Shown here: positions 10,396-21,261 of the stretch, piece by piece
How the letters are laid out: each line of letters opens with the position of its first letter
Numbering within the stretch: the first letter of the stretch is position 1
Made by a program: the position numbers and the translations under genes
Origin: Stomoxys calcitrans
Lineage: Eukaryota; Arthropoda; Insecta; Diptera; Muscidae
Direction of reading: 5' to 3'
Assembly (NCBI RefSeq): GCF_963082655.1
Contig: NC_081552.1
Coordinates: forward strand, 66,598,465 to 66,662,464
Length of the DNA stretch: 64,000 nt
The notes under the pieces: model-generated
Seen by the model: only the letters and a program-made list of their open reading frames with translations
Told to the model about the DNA's origin: nothing
Database searches by the model: none

Positions 10396-12986
10396 GATGT
10401 ACAATCGATCCAAAAGACAAACATCGATTCGGATCATTACCTTGTTGTAGCAAAGGTTCGCATCCGTAGTAGTGTGGCAAAAAACGAACGATCTGACACT
10501 GCATGGAGTCTAGAAAGCTGGAAACACAACAGGTGGCAACGGCATACTCCACTCGGCTGACCCAATTGCTTGAAGAAAGCTTTCCCGATACTATAGTAGC
10601 GTAATGGCAAACCATTATCCACTCCATAGAAAAAGCCGCAACATCTGTACTTCGATACCAAAAGCCTTCCCCAAAGCGAATCGAGATGATCAGGAGGTAG
10701 AATGAAGTACGAAAATTCTACCAAAGAATTAGACATGGCATGGATAGCTGATACATATAGTGTGCTGAGAATATGGAAAAAACGCTTTTCCCAGTGCTGG
10801 TATCCGATGATGGTGAGCATGAGCATACCACAGAATCAATCCCTGACTGTGGTATAGAATGTATACCATCTAGTCAGAGGTCCACGTAGAAGGAACCCGG
10901 CTGAAAAACAATAAGGCAACAGGAGCCGATGGGTTGCCGGCAGAACGGTTTGAGACAGGAGGCGATACGCTGGTAAGACGTATGCATCAACTCGTCTGCG
11001 CAATCTGGCTAGAAGAACGCATACCAGACGATTTGAACCTCAGCATTCTATGTACTGCACACAAGAAAGGACACAAGACCGTATGTGCCAACTACAGGGG
11101 AATAAGTCTTCTCCCCCTACACATCAGTGTAGCTTAAGATCTGGTAAATCCACCATAGACCAGATATTTACACTGCGCTAAATTCTGGAAGAAACCCGTG
11201 AAGAACAAATCAACACCTACCATCTCTTCGTTGAGTTCAAAGCCGCCTTCGACAGCCCTATACGTTCCAAAGTATTTCAAACCATATCTGAGGTTGGTAT
11301 CCCTGCAGAACTGATACGATTATGCAGGATGACGCTTGCTCGTACAGCCTTACTTAAAAAAGGATAGAACTTCTCCGAATCGTTCAATACCAAACAAGGT
11401 TTCAGACAAGGAGACAGCCCATTGTGTGATCTCTTTAATATTCTGCAGGAGAAGATTATAAAGGGTGATTTTTTAGCTATAATCTTTTTGGCAACACTGG
11501 TTTAAACAGCTCACTCACGTTTCGTGTTTTGTTTCATTGTCAAACATCTTCAGTTTGGTCTATAATTTTACCATGAATCGTCTTACAAATGAACAATGCT
11601 TGCAAAATTATTGAAATTTATTATCAGAATGCGTAATCTGTTAAAAAAGTTCAAAAAGTTCAAGCGCTTCTTCCATTTTACGACGAAGCACATTTTTGGT
11701 TCAATGGGTACGTTAATAAGCAGATTGTAGATTTTGGAGTGAAGATCAGCCAGAAACACTGCAAGAGCTAACAATGCACTCAGAAAAAGTCACAGTTTGG
11801 TAAGGTTTATGGGCTGGAGGCATCATTGGACCGTACTTCTTCAAAGATGATGCGAATCGTAACGGAACTGCGAACGGTGAGCGCTATCCCAAGATGACAT
11901 TTTCTTTTGCCCAAAATGCAAGAGCTTGGCTTGCATGAGATGTGGCATCAACAAGGCGATGACACATGCCACACAGCACGCATATCAATGGACTTATTGA
12001 GAGGCGAGATCTGTGAACATTTTATTTCACGTTCGGGACCGTTCAATTGGCCACCTATATCGTGCGATTTAACGTCTTTAGACTATAATATGTGGAGCTA
12101 TGTTAAAGCTCACATCTGTACAGACAAGACCTCTTCAAATAAAGATTTTAAGCATTTTTCTCAATTTTATGTGTTTCTTTAACTTTCCTATAACTGAAAA
12201 AATCACCCTTTACTCGATGCAGGTGTGAATAGGCATGGCATACTACTCACAAAAGAACATATGCCCTATGCAAAGCAGTTGCAGCCATTGAAAGTATCGA
12301 AAGAAAATCAACGAAAGTAGGTCTGTCAGCAAATGGAGATAAGACAAAGTGGATGAAATAAATCAACTCCTTAAAAGCTCTGGAGACCTGAGAAGATAAA
12401 GAAAATGGAGAAAGTTGGGAACTACAACTTTAAGATAGTCTGCAACTTTATCTACCTCGGCCCTGCCGTGACTGAAAGAAATGACTCCAGTTTTGAAATA
12501 AAAATAAAGATAATATTGACTAACAGAAGCTGCATATGATTAGCCAAGCAAATGCGGAGCAAATCCACTCCTCGGCAGGCGAAAATTACACTACACAAGC
12601 CACTGATACTACCCGTGCTGTTGTATGGTTCTGAGGCATGGGTACTTGTGAAAGCAGACGTTTGAGAGAAAAATCCTTCATAACATATTTGAACCAGTCT
12701 ACGTCATATGAACAACAAGCTGTATGACGACACTAGCATAGTTATACGCATCAAAATGCAACGGTTGCGATGGCTAGGTCATATTGTCAGAATGTCCATA
12801 TTGTCCAACATAGAAATTTTTTGAAGGCGGCTCTAATGGAGTGACCAAGTGGGGAGCGACATCTCGAAACTGGGTGTCAGAGATTGGAGAAGAAGCGCAG
12901 AAGATCGAGGAGCTTGGACATCTTTTCATATCTTTTCTACGTTCGTCTTGAGAAATAAATTTTCTGTAATGGTAAAGTAAAATCAT
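10396..12986 (+). pseudogene. RTE-like non-LTR retrotransposon relic (copy 1), split by a mariner
   Basis: Begins within the endonuclease C-terminus (NIDSDHYLVVAKVR). Frame-shifted RT follows: NNKATGADGLPAERFETGGD, a SILCTAHKKG segment, CANYRGISLLP, VEFKAAFDSPIRSKVF (motif A) and GFRQGDSPLC (motif B). At 11461 a mariner interrupts. After 12211 the copy resumes at KEHM, but the YADD strand is deleted (EHMPYAKQ). Then come AVTERNDSSFEIK, TKITLHKPLILPVLLYGSEAW and the C-terminal IKMQRLRWLGHIVRM signature. Compared with copy 2 at 39300-40832 it includes more of the 5' part but lacks the catalytic strand. The RTE-like clade is inferred from the C-terminal signature. Confidence 0.8.
11461..12210 (+). 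mobile_element. Tc1/mariner element with decayed, internally deleted transposase
   Basis: Termini AAGGGTGATTTTTT (11461) and its complement ending at 12210 are flanked by TA at 11459-11460 and 12211-12212. The interior starts with the transposase N-terminus (MNRLTNEQCLQ, frameshifted). It then jumps to the catalytic domain: YDEAHFWFNGYVNKQ (first half of the DDE triad region), VTVW*GLWAGGIIGPYFFKDD, and DLTSLDYNMWSYVKAHICTD near 12065-12120 with the last acidic residue. About 0.5 kb of the N-terminal and linker coding region is missing and several stops are present, so it is inactive. It sits inside the RTE-like copy. Confidence 0.85.
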
Positions 12987-13084
12987 ATCGCCTTATCGTA
13001 GATGCCTGAGGAATGCATTATGAGCCCAATGGCCGTTTATAGGCAAAAAATCCAAGATAGCAGGTAAGGCTCTAGAAGTCAATA

Positions 13085-13776
13085 CGCCGCACAGTGGGGC
13101 AAACGACGAAAAAATCGGAAATAAGTTCACAACTTTTTATCCGTTGATCTGAGCGGTAAAAAATATTCAAGACATTTGAAGAGGATGACATAGCCTGAAA
13201 GCCAATGTCCTCCTCTAAAACTCTAGAAGTTTAAACCAGCGACTGTGTGGGCAACGCCGCACAGTGGGCCAACGATGAAAAAATCGGAAAACCAGCGACT
13301 GTGTTGGCAACGCCGCACAGTGGGCCAACGATGAAAAAATCGGAAATAAGTTCACAACTTTTTATCCGTTAATCTGAGCGGTAAAAAACATTCAAGACAT
13401 TTGAAAAGGATGACATAGCCTGAAAGCCAATGTCCTCCTCTAAGACTCTAGAAGTTTAAACCAGCGACTGTGTGGGCATAAAAACGCCGTACAGTGGCCC
13501 AAACGACGAAATAATCGGAAATAAGTACACAACTTTTTATCCGTTGATCCTGAAAGAAAATGTCCTCCTCTAAGACTCTAGAAGTTTAAACCAGCGACTG
13601 TGTGGGTATCAAAACGCCGCACAGTGGGCCAAACGACGAAAAAATCGGAAATAGGTTCACAACTTTTTATCCGTTGATCTAAGCGGTAAAAAATATTCAA
13701 GACATTTGAAGAGGAAGACATAGCCTGAAAGTCACTTTCCTGAAAGCCAATGTCCTCCTCTACAAATGTCTAGATA
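13085..13776. repeat. Irregular tandem array (about 170-bp unit) containing CGCCGCACAGTGG
   Basis: The block CGCCGCACAGTGGGCCAAACG recurs at about 13085, 13255, 13309, 13484 and 13614. Each is followed by GAAAAAATCGGAAATAAGTT, AACTTTTTATCCGTTGATC and TGAAAGCCAATGTCCTCCTC. Spacings of about 170, 54, 175 and 130 show internal deletions. Each unit repeats the presumed transposon terminus, so the array was built from the left end of the element. Confidence 0.85.
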
Positions 13777-14704
13777 TTTTGATACCCTCCACCATAGGAT
13801 GGGGTGGAGGGTATAGAGGGTTTGTAACTACTCGAAGTATTCGTCTGAGACCCCATAAAGTTTATATATTCTTGATCGTCGCGACATTTTACGTCGATCT
13901 AGCCATGTCCGTCCGTCCGTCTGTCTGTCGAAAGCACGCTAACTTCCGAAAGAGTAAAGCTAGCCGCTTGAAATTTTGCACAAATACTTCTTATTAGTGT
14001 AGGTCGGTTGGTATTGTAAATGGGCCATATCGGTCCATGTTTTAATATAGCTGCCATATAAACCGATCTTAGGTCTTGACTTCTTGAGCCTCTAGAGTGC
14101 GCAATTCATATCCGATTTGAATGAAATTTTGGCACGACGTGTTTTGTTATGATATCCAATAACTGTGCCAAGTATGGTTCACATCGGTACATAACCTGAT
14201 ATAGCTGCCGTATAAACCGATCTTGGGTCTCGACTTCTTGAGCCTCTAGAGTGCGCAATTCTTATCCGATTGGAATGAAATTTTGTATGACGGATCCTCT
14301 CATGACCATCAATATACGTGTTTATTATGGTCTGAATCGGTGTATATCCCGATGCAGCTCCCATATAAATCGATCTCTCTATTTTACTTTTTGAGCCCCC
14401 AAAGGGCGCAATTCTTATTCGAATTGGCTGACATTTTACACAGGTCTCCAACATATAATATAATTGTGATCTAAACCGGATCATATTTTGATATCGCTCA
14501 AATAGCAGAGCAAATCTTTGCTTATATCATTTTTTGCCTAAGAAAAGATGCCGGGAAAAGAACTGACAAATGCGCTCCATGGTGGAAGGTATATAAGATT
14601 CGGCCCGGCCGAACTTAGCACGCTTTTACTTGTTTACCAATCAGATAAGCAAGTACAATGTTGTGGACTTATTTCCAACTTTTTTCGCCGTTTGGCCCAC
14701 TGTA
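13090..14704. mobile_element. Putative Transib-like TIR element carrying a tandem array and a HINE
   Basis: The left end CACAGTGGGGCAAACGACGA at 13090 pairs with the right end ending at 14704. Reverse-complemented, the right end reads TACAGTGGGCCAAACGGCGA, and similarity continues through GGAAATAAGT to about 50 bp. The flanks are CGCCG (13085-13089) and CGCCA (14705-14709), a GC-rich 5-bp pair. Transib elements are known for CAC-starting termini resembling RSS heptamers and 5-bp CG-rich target duplications, so the class fits. There is no transposase frame, so this would be non-autonomous. The superfamily call is inference from the ends only. Confidence 0.5.
13777..14634 (+). mobile_element. 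HINE subfamily A, short copy
   Basis: 5' end TTTTGATACCCTCCACCAT, GACCCCATAAAGTTTATATA, GTCC/GTCT array at about 13909-13929 and four monomers. 3' end is CATGGTGGAAGGTATATAAG, hairpin TTCGGCCCGGCCGAA and CTTTTACTTGTT at 14634. It separates the tandem array from the right terminus of the Transib-like element. Confidence 0.9.
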
Positions 14705-14790
14705 CGCCATTGACAAAATTTGTTCTAGACCACGCCCACATTGAGCCTTGGATGTTAAATTTTCAACAATGTGATTTGTTTAATTTTTCA

Positions 14791-14928
14791 TCTTTATCTA
14801 TATAAAAGAGTTCCGTTACTGATTGGCTGACTGATTGACTGATCAATGTCCAGCCCAAACGGCTAAAGCTAGAATCATGAAATTTGCACGAATTTGGGCC
14901 TTATGTCGTAACCGCGTGATAAGAAGGC
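14791..14928 (+). mobile_element. Helitron 5'-end fragment
   Basis: Starts with the TC dinucleotide of TCTTTATCTATATAAAAGAG after an A, followed by GGCTGACTGATTGACTGATC and CCCAAACGGCTAAAGCTAGA. This leader resembles a common insect Helitron 5' end. It is fused at about 14928 to the 3' part of the minus-strand retrotransposon, and no 3' terminus follows. Confidence 0.55.
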
Positions 14929-15642
14929 ATCTCTTAATTGACGCGGTGGCACAAGGAACGGAAGAAAATTTAATAAATCGGGAGAATCTATATTCGAATC
15001 CAATAAATCTTTTATAAAAAGAATAATTTGAAGTTTTCTTCTACCTTTAAGAGTCATAATACCAAGCATATAGCAAAGACTTTCGTAAACTGTTATCAAA
15101 ATAAAATTTCGTAATGCAAATCTAGTAAATCTCTTTTGAATCTTTTCTAGGCGGTTTATTGAGGTATCATAACACGGGCTCCAAATGATGGCACCATATT
15201 CAAGATAAGATCTTATTAACGAATCAAATAAAACCGTAATAGTATTAACATTTGAAAAATTTCGTGAATTTCTTTTTAAAAATCCAAATAGTGAGTTAGC
15301 TTTAGTTGTGATATAACCCATATGATCTTTAAATGTAAGACAACTTTCAAAATAAATCTCCAAATCTTTAACAAGGTTCTCACGCATAAACTGCAACCCA
15401 TTAGCATATGTATAATTAAATAGAATTGAAAAATGTTTAAGGGTAAACGTAATGACTTTGCATTTTGATAATTTTAAGAAAAGATGATTATTATTACACC
15501 ATAATAATACATTTTTTATATCACTCTCGAATTTTAAGCAGTCAGCAATGTTTTCGATAGCACGAATGACTTTTAAGTTATCTGCATATAACAGCACCTC
15601 TGAATATTCAAAAATTAAAGAAATGTCACTAATAAATAAAAG
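14929..15642 (-). pseudogene. Jockey/CR1-group retrotransposon, RT C-terminal half (piece 1 of 2)
   Basis: A long minus-strand frame contains LLYADNLKVIRAI (active-site strand, YADD changed to YADN) and LWCNNNHLFLKLSKCKVITF. After these come LVKDLEIYFESCLTFKDHM (usually DLGI.F), SLIRSYLEYGAIIWSPCYD, RLEKIQKRFTRFALR and a VPPRQLRDAF tail. It is cut at 15642 by a HINE in the middle of the GPLLF...FISDI strand; the upstream half resumes at 18159. The YADD to YADN change removes one catalytic Asp, but the frame is otherwise well kept, so this copy is younger than the LOA-type relics. Confidence 0.8.
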
Positions 15643-18158
15643 AACAAGTAAAAGCGTGCTAAGTTCGGCCGGGCCGAATCTTATTGTATATACCCTCCAC
15701 CATGGATCGCATTTGTCGATAAGGATAAAAGAAAACAAGTAAAAACGTGCTAAGTTCGGCCGGGCCGAATCTTATATACCCTCCACCATGGATCGCATTT
15801 GTCGAGTTCTTTCCTGGCATCTCTTCTTAGGCAAAAAAGGATATAAGAAAAGAGTTGCTCTGCTATTAAAACGATATCAAGATATGGTCCGGTTCGGACC
15901 ACAATTAAATTATATGTATGTTGGAGACCTGTGTAAAATTTCAGCCAATTCGTATAAGAATTGCGTCCATTGGGGCTCACGAAGTAAAATAGAGAGAACG
16001 ATTTATATGGGATCTGTATCGGGCTATAGAACGATTCAGACCATTATAAACACGTTTGTTAATGGTCATGAGAGGATCCGTCGTACAAAATTTCTGGCAT
16101 ATCGGATAATAATTGCGACCTCTAGGGGTCAAGAAGTCAAGATCCCAGATCGGTTTATATGGCAGCTATATCAGGTTATGAACCGATTTGAACCTTATTT
16201 GACACAGTTGTTGAAAGTAAAAATAAAATACGTCATGCAAAATTTCAGCCAAATCGGATAGGAATTGCGCCATCTAAAAGCTCAAGAAGTCAAATCCCCA
16301 GTTCAGTTTATATGACAGCTATATCAGGTTATGGACCGATTTCAACCATACTTGGCACAGTTGTTGGATATTATAACGAAATACTTCGTGCAAAAATTCA
16401 TTCAAATCGGATAAGAATTGTGCCCTCTAGAGGCTCAAGAAGTCAAGACCCAAGATCGGTTCATATGGCAGCTATATCAGGTTATGGACCGATTTAAACC
16501 ATACTTGGCACAGTTGTTGGGTATCATAACAAAACACGTCGTGCGAAATTCCATTCCATTCGGATAAGAATTGGGCCCTCTAGAGGCTCAAGAAGTCAAG
16601 ACCCAAGATCGGTTTATATGGCAGCTATATCAGGTTATGGACCGATTTGAACCATACTTGGCACAGTTGTTGGATATCATAACAAAACACGTCGTGCACA
16701 ATTTCATTCTGATCGGATAAGAATTGTGCACGCTAGAGGCTCAAGAAGTCAAGACCCAAGATCGGTTTATATGGCAGCTATATCAGGTTATGAACCGATT
16801 TGAACCATACTTGGCACAGTTGTTGGATATCATAACAAAACACGTCGTGCAAAATTTCATTCCTATCGGATAAGAATTGCGCACTCTAGAGGCTCAAGAA
16901 GTCAAGACCCAAGATCGGTTTATATGGCAGCTATATCAGGTTATGGACCGATTTGAACCATACTTGGCACAGTTGTTGGATATCATAACAAAACACGACG
17001 TGCAAAATTTCATTCTGATCGGGTAAGAATTGCGCACGCTAGAGGCTCAAGAAATCAAGACCCAAGATCGGTTTATATGGCAGCTATATCAAAACATGGA
17101 CCGATATGGCCCATTTACAATACCAACCGACCTACACTAATAAGAAGTATTTGTGCAAAATTTCAAGCTTTACTCCTTCGGAAGTTAGCGTGCTTTCGAC
17201 AGACAGACGGACGGACGGACGGACGGACGGACGGACGGACGGACGGACGGACGGACGGACGGACGGACAGACGGACGGACATGGCTAGATCGACATAAAA
17301 TTTCACGACGATCAAGAATATATATACTTTATGGGGTCTCAGACGAATATTTCGAGTAGTTACAAACAGAATGACGAAATTAGTATACCCCCCATCTTAT
17401 GGTGGAGGGTATAATAATTGCTATGTTATTGGAACAATATCAAGTTCTGCTTCATTTCGAACCATAATTGAACTGAATATTGGAGACCATAGTAGAAGTC
17501 ATTGTGTAAAATTTCAGCCAAATCTAGTAAGAATTGGGCATTTTAGGGGCTGAAGAAGTAAAATAGGGAGATCGGTTTATAGGGGAGCTGTATAAGGCTT
17601 TAAACCGATTCATGCCATATTCGACACGCATGAGAGAAGCCGTTGTACAAAATTTCAGCCAAATCGGAAAATACTTGCGCCCTCTAGAGGCTCAAGAAGT
17701 CAAAATCCCATATCGGTTTATATGGCAGCTATATCAGGTTATAGACCGATTTCAACTATTCTTAGCACAGTTGTTGAAACTTAAAGCAAAATATGTCATG
17801 CAAAATTTCAGCTAAATCGAATAATAATTGCGCCCTCTAGTGGCAAAAGAAGTCAAGACCCCAGATCGGATTATATGACAGCTATATCAAAACATGGACC
17901 GATATAGCGCATTTACAATCCCAACCAATCTACACTAATAAGAAGTTTTTGTGCAAAATTTCTAGCGGCTAGCTATGCTCCTTCGAAAGTTAGCGTGCTT
18001 TCGACAGACAGACGGACGGACATGGCTAGTTCGACTTAAAATGTCACGACGATCAAGAATATATATACTTTATGGGGTCTCAGACGAATATTTCGAGTAG
18101 TTACAAACAGAATGACGAATATAGTATACCCCCCATCCTATGGTGGAGGGTATAAAAA
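15643..18158 (-). mobile_element. HINE subfamily A' split by a nested HINE-A
   Basis: The outer element is 15643-15733 plus 17412-18158. Its 3' end is AACAAGTAAAAGCGTGC with CCATGGATCGCATTTGTCG and AAGGATAAAAGAA. After the nested copy it continues AATAATTGCTATGTTATTGG, with four divergent monomers, a short GACAGACAGACGGACGGAC and ATGGTGGAGGGTATAAAAA at 18158. The uninterrupted version of the junction is present in the related copy at 29485-30254, which proves the nesting. Confidence 0.9.
15734..17411 (-). mobile_element. HINE subfamily A, long nested copy with an 80-bp GTCY array
   Basis: AACAAGTAAAAACGTGC start, standard hairpin and subterminal repeat, and about eight monomers (more than most copies here). 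A GACA/GACG array runs at about 17199-17280, and the copy ends ATGGTGGAGGGTAT. It is inserted between two A residues of the host HINE (T|T on the element's forward strand). Confidence 0.9.
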
Positions 18159-19970
18159 GAAGGGGCCCCAAATGGCTCCCCTGTGGAATACCAGATTTAA
18201 GTGGAATTGGATTTGAAAAATAACTCCCGACTCTGACATAAAATACTTGACATATTAGATACAAATCTATCCATTTAAGAAAACTGGAATGAATTTTTTG
18301 TTGAATTTTATCGAAAGCTTTTTGAAAGTCAGTATAGAGTACATCTAATTGATGTCCTGCTTCTACGCTTTTAATGCAAGTTTTATTAAATGAGAAAGGT
18401 TGGTGGAAGTTGATCTTCCCCGAAAAAAACGTGTTGTTGGATAATTATATGATTTTTAAAGGGATCAACAATTTTTTTTGCTTATTATTTTGTCCAAAAA
18501 CTTTGAGATGGCAGATAATTTCACAACTGGGCGATAATTTTCTACCAAATCTTTTCAACCTGACTTGTGTATCGGGGATAGAACTGCCTGTTTCCATTCA
18601 TCCAAAAAATAGCCTTCAGCAATTGATTGATTGAGGAGCATAGGAAATTGAATATGCACTGTAATAAAGAAATATAGGGAGAATAGCATCGAATCCAGAG
18701 GTCTTATTAACATCCAGTTGTATAACTTCCAATTCTATGAGACCAAAATTTGCACCTTCGGATAAATTTTTCAAGAAATCCATTGAAATATCTTCACCAA
18801 CAGAATCTTCGTACACTGTAGAGAAATATGCAGTAAACAGGTTAGAGATGTTAGCCTCGCCAAATACAGTCAAGTGCCCATGACTCATGGATGACGGAAT
18901 TCGATTAGTTTTTCGTTTGGAATTGACAAAAAAATTGGGATCCTTAGTAATTTTGCATTCAATTTCAGCAATATATCTTTTGTACAAAAAGTTGGATAAA
19001 AACTCAAACTCTCTTCGCAAACTGGTAAAACAATACCTAAAAGCCAGAGAACCAGTTGTTTTGTAGATTTTGTTGAATTTGTTTCTGCGATTTTTCAAAT
19101 TAGTCAATCTGTGATTATACCATGGAAGCTAAAAACAGGTTCTCTTCTTTACCGGATCGAATTTGTTAAATGTTTCATTCAAAATTATGTAAAATAAGTG
19201 TATCGTGCGAAATAGATCATGGCTCGCTAATAACTGATCCCACGGTGTGGAATGCAAAAACTCGTCAATTTGAATGGATTGCAGCTTTAAAACCAAAGTA
19301 AAACTCATCATCATTTTCTGAAATAGTAGCGAAAACATCTATGTAAGTTACATATGCAATTATCGCTTACACAAACCAAATCCAATATACGATTAATATC
19401 ATTCTTAATGTTGTTAATTTGAGTTAATCCAATAGAATGCATTTTGTCACAAAAGTAGCTTTCAATGATATTATGAACATTAAAAGGTATTAACGTTTAC
19501 TCAGATTCCCAATATTCCCAAATTACACTGCCAAGATTGAAGTCTTCTAATATGCATGGAGTTGGAAATTAAGATAAAGATGAAACGACATATACAATGT
19601 TCCGCAAATGTAGTTGGTATAGCTCAAATCTACTTTGCGGTGGAATGTAGCTAACTATGAACACAATTTCTCGTTTAGGCAGATTAATTGTATGAGGCAA
19701 CGTCACAACAGCACAAACTTGCTCGACATCCTCGCTGCTGTAAGGAAGGTTGATTTCGGTATGACTATCTTAGTATCTGTTACCAATAACACGCCTCCTC
19801 CTCTGGTGACATTATTATTAAGGACGCGGTCATGTCTGAAGACTTGACAATCTAAATCGAAAAGTTCACTGTATAAAATACGAAATATTAGCCAAGTTTC
19901 CGTAATAGCAATTGTCAAAATGGGAGCTTGCAGCCAGAAACAATTCATTCATTTAAGTCCATAAGTCACT
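18159..19970 (-). pseudogene. Jockey/CR1-group retrotransposon, endonuclease and RT N-terminal half (piece 2 of 2)
   Basis: On the minus strand from 19970 the pieces run in this order. Endonuclease: IAITETWL, QVFRHDR, NVTRGGGVLL, then FNLGSVIWEY and NDINRILDLVCVS. Linker, 18616-19107: NRRNKFNKIYKTTGSLAF, LRREFEFLSNFLYKRYIAEI, ITKDPNFF. RT: EWKQAVLSPIHKSG (18570s), ENYRPVVKLSAISKFLDKI, a frameshifted motif A, and SGIPQGSHLGPLLF (motif B) ending at the HINE. Several frameshifts lie in the endonuclease and motif A region. Together with 14929-15642 it covers nearly a full ORF2. Confidence 0.8.
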
Positions 19971-20139
19971 GGCATTGTGATAAAAAAAACTTTAACAAAA
20001 TCATTGTGATTTACGCAGTTATCAATTTGGAGTCCACATCCAGTTTACTGGCAACAAATTTTATTATCGCTTCTGGTTCAGTGGAGATTTTAAATTTAAA
20101 CATGTAGATATTTCAATCTATGAATAACTTCGAAACCAT

Positions 20140-20585
20140 TGCAAGCTGCATCTCTTCTAAATATATTTCGCTTGTTTTGGTTTTCTCTTCCTCTCTTCCA
20201 ACAGTCACCCAAGCATTGTCCCATTCTTCGTTGTTGACATTATAGCATCCACAAATTTGTCGAACTCATCAACAGTAGAAGAAGCAGCAGAGGGGGCAAC
20301 AAAAGGATCCCAAGCCGGTTTTTGTTTTGGTTTAGAATTTTTAGTTTTTTCTTTTACTTCTTTATAATCATCATAAAATTTTCGCTCCAGGGCCAAAAAT
20401 TTGTTTGGCATTTCTCTGACTTTTTGAGAGAGTATTTAAATCTTCTGTCTGTATCATTTGAAACAACAATGCTAGCATCGTAACGCCACAACAAATTTGG
20501 ATTGTTTGTTAAGAGTTTTATGTGATCGGGGAGCAAATTAACACACTTATTATGAAAAAATTCGACCACAAACTGAATCACATTT
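20140..20585 (-). pseudogene. ORF1 (gag-like) remnant, probably of the same Jockey/CR1-group element
   Basis: Two overlapping minus-strand frames carry LPDHIKLLTNNPNLLWRYDA, NDTDRRFKYSLKKSEK, then FLALERKFYDDYKEVKEKTK and PKQKPAWDPFVAPSAASSTVDEFDKFVDAI. The first part suggests a coiled or charged ORF1 region and the second a low-complexity linker. Position just upstream of the ORF2 start and identical orientation make ORF1 the natural reading. I see no zinc knuckles and do not recognise the family directly. Confidence 0.5.
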
Positions 20586-20739
20586 TACGTAGGCGAAAGA
20601 TGATAATAATTTATCAGAGGGGGCCGTTATTTGCTCTTTACAAATGCCGCGAACTTTTGCCTTAATCGCTCTTAAAAAACACGTCCGTCGCTGTTAATAA
20701 TTCAGTGAGATCTGGAAAGATCACATAAAAAACAAAATA

Positions 20740-21115
20740 TACCTCTTGAAACACAGGACAAAAAGAACGAATTTTCTTCTGGGCCATAGGTCAGAGTAAA
20801 GTCTGGAGAATAAAATCATATTATACAAAGGTATATTGAAGCCACTGTGGACCTACGGGATTCAGTTCTAGGGAACTGCCAGTAAATTCAACATTAAATT
20901 AATTGAGGCGAAACAATCAAAACCATTGAGGCTTATTTGCAGAGCACCTTGGTTTATCAAGAACAAGAATATCCTTAGCGATTTACACATACCAACGGTT
21001 TAGGAAGAGATCAATTCGTATTCTACAAACTACCTGAAACGACTTCATAATCACTCAACCCTTTGGCAATTGCTTTGCCTGATGCTACAAATGAAATATC
21101 GAGACTGAGATGATT
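20740..21115 (+). pseudogene. Jockey-clade RT C-terminal fragment
   Basis: Plus-strand frames with stops read YKGILKPLWTYGIQF*GTAS, EAKQSKPLRLICRAPWF and NILSDLHIPTV*EEI. This is the classic Jockey-clade thumb signature (PIWTYGIQLWG..., QSK.LR.I..APW, DL.IPTV..EI). It runs opposite to the neighbouring Jockey/CR1-group element, so it is a separate, 5'-truncated insertion. Confidence 0.75.
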
Positions 21116-21261
21116 CTATATCATAAATTTACTTTTTAGAGATTAAATTGAATGTGTTTCATTAATTATTTACAAAGTTAATTTAGAATAAAAAAATGTC
21201 GCAAGACAGATTGTTAATAAAATACATTTGGAAAAAAATATATTCGTCCATTTTGGTACTA

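Noticed and set aside
13090..13097. Functional V(D)J-type recombination signal (CACAGTG).
   Set aside because: No recombinase context in flies; the heptamer is more simply a Transib-like transposon end.
13085..13776. CRISPR-like array (repeats with spacers).
   Set aside because: Units are irregular, about 170 bp, fully repeated without unique spacers, in a fly genome and without any cas gene.
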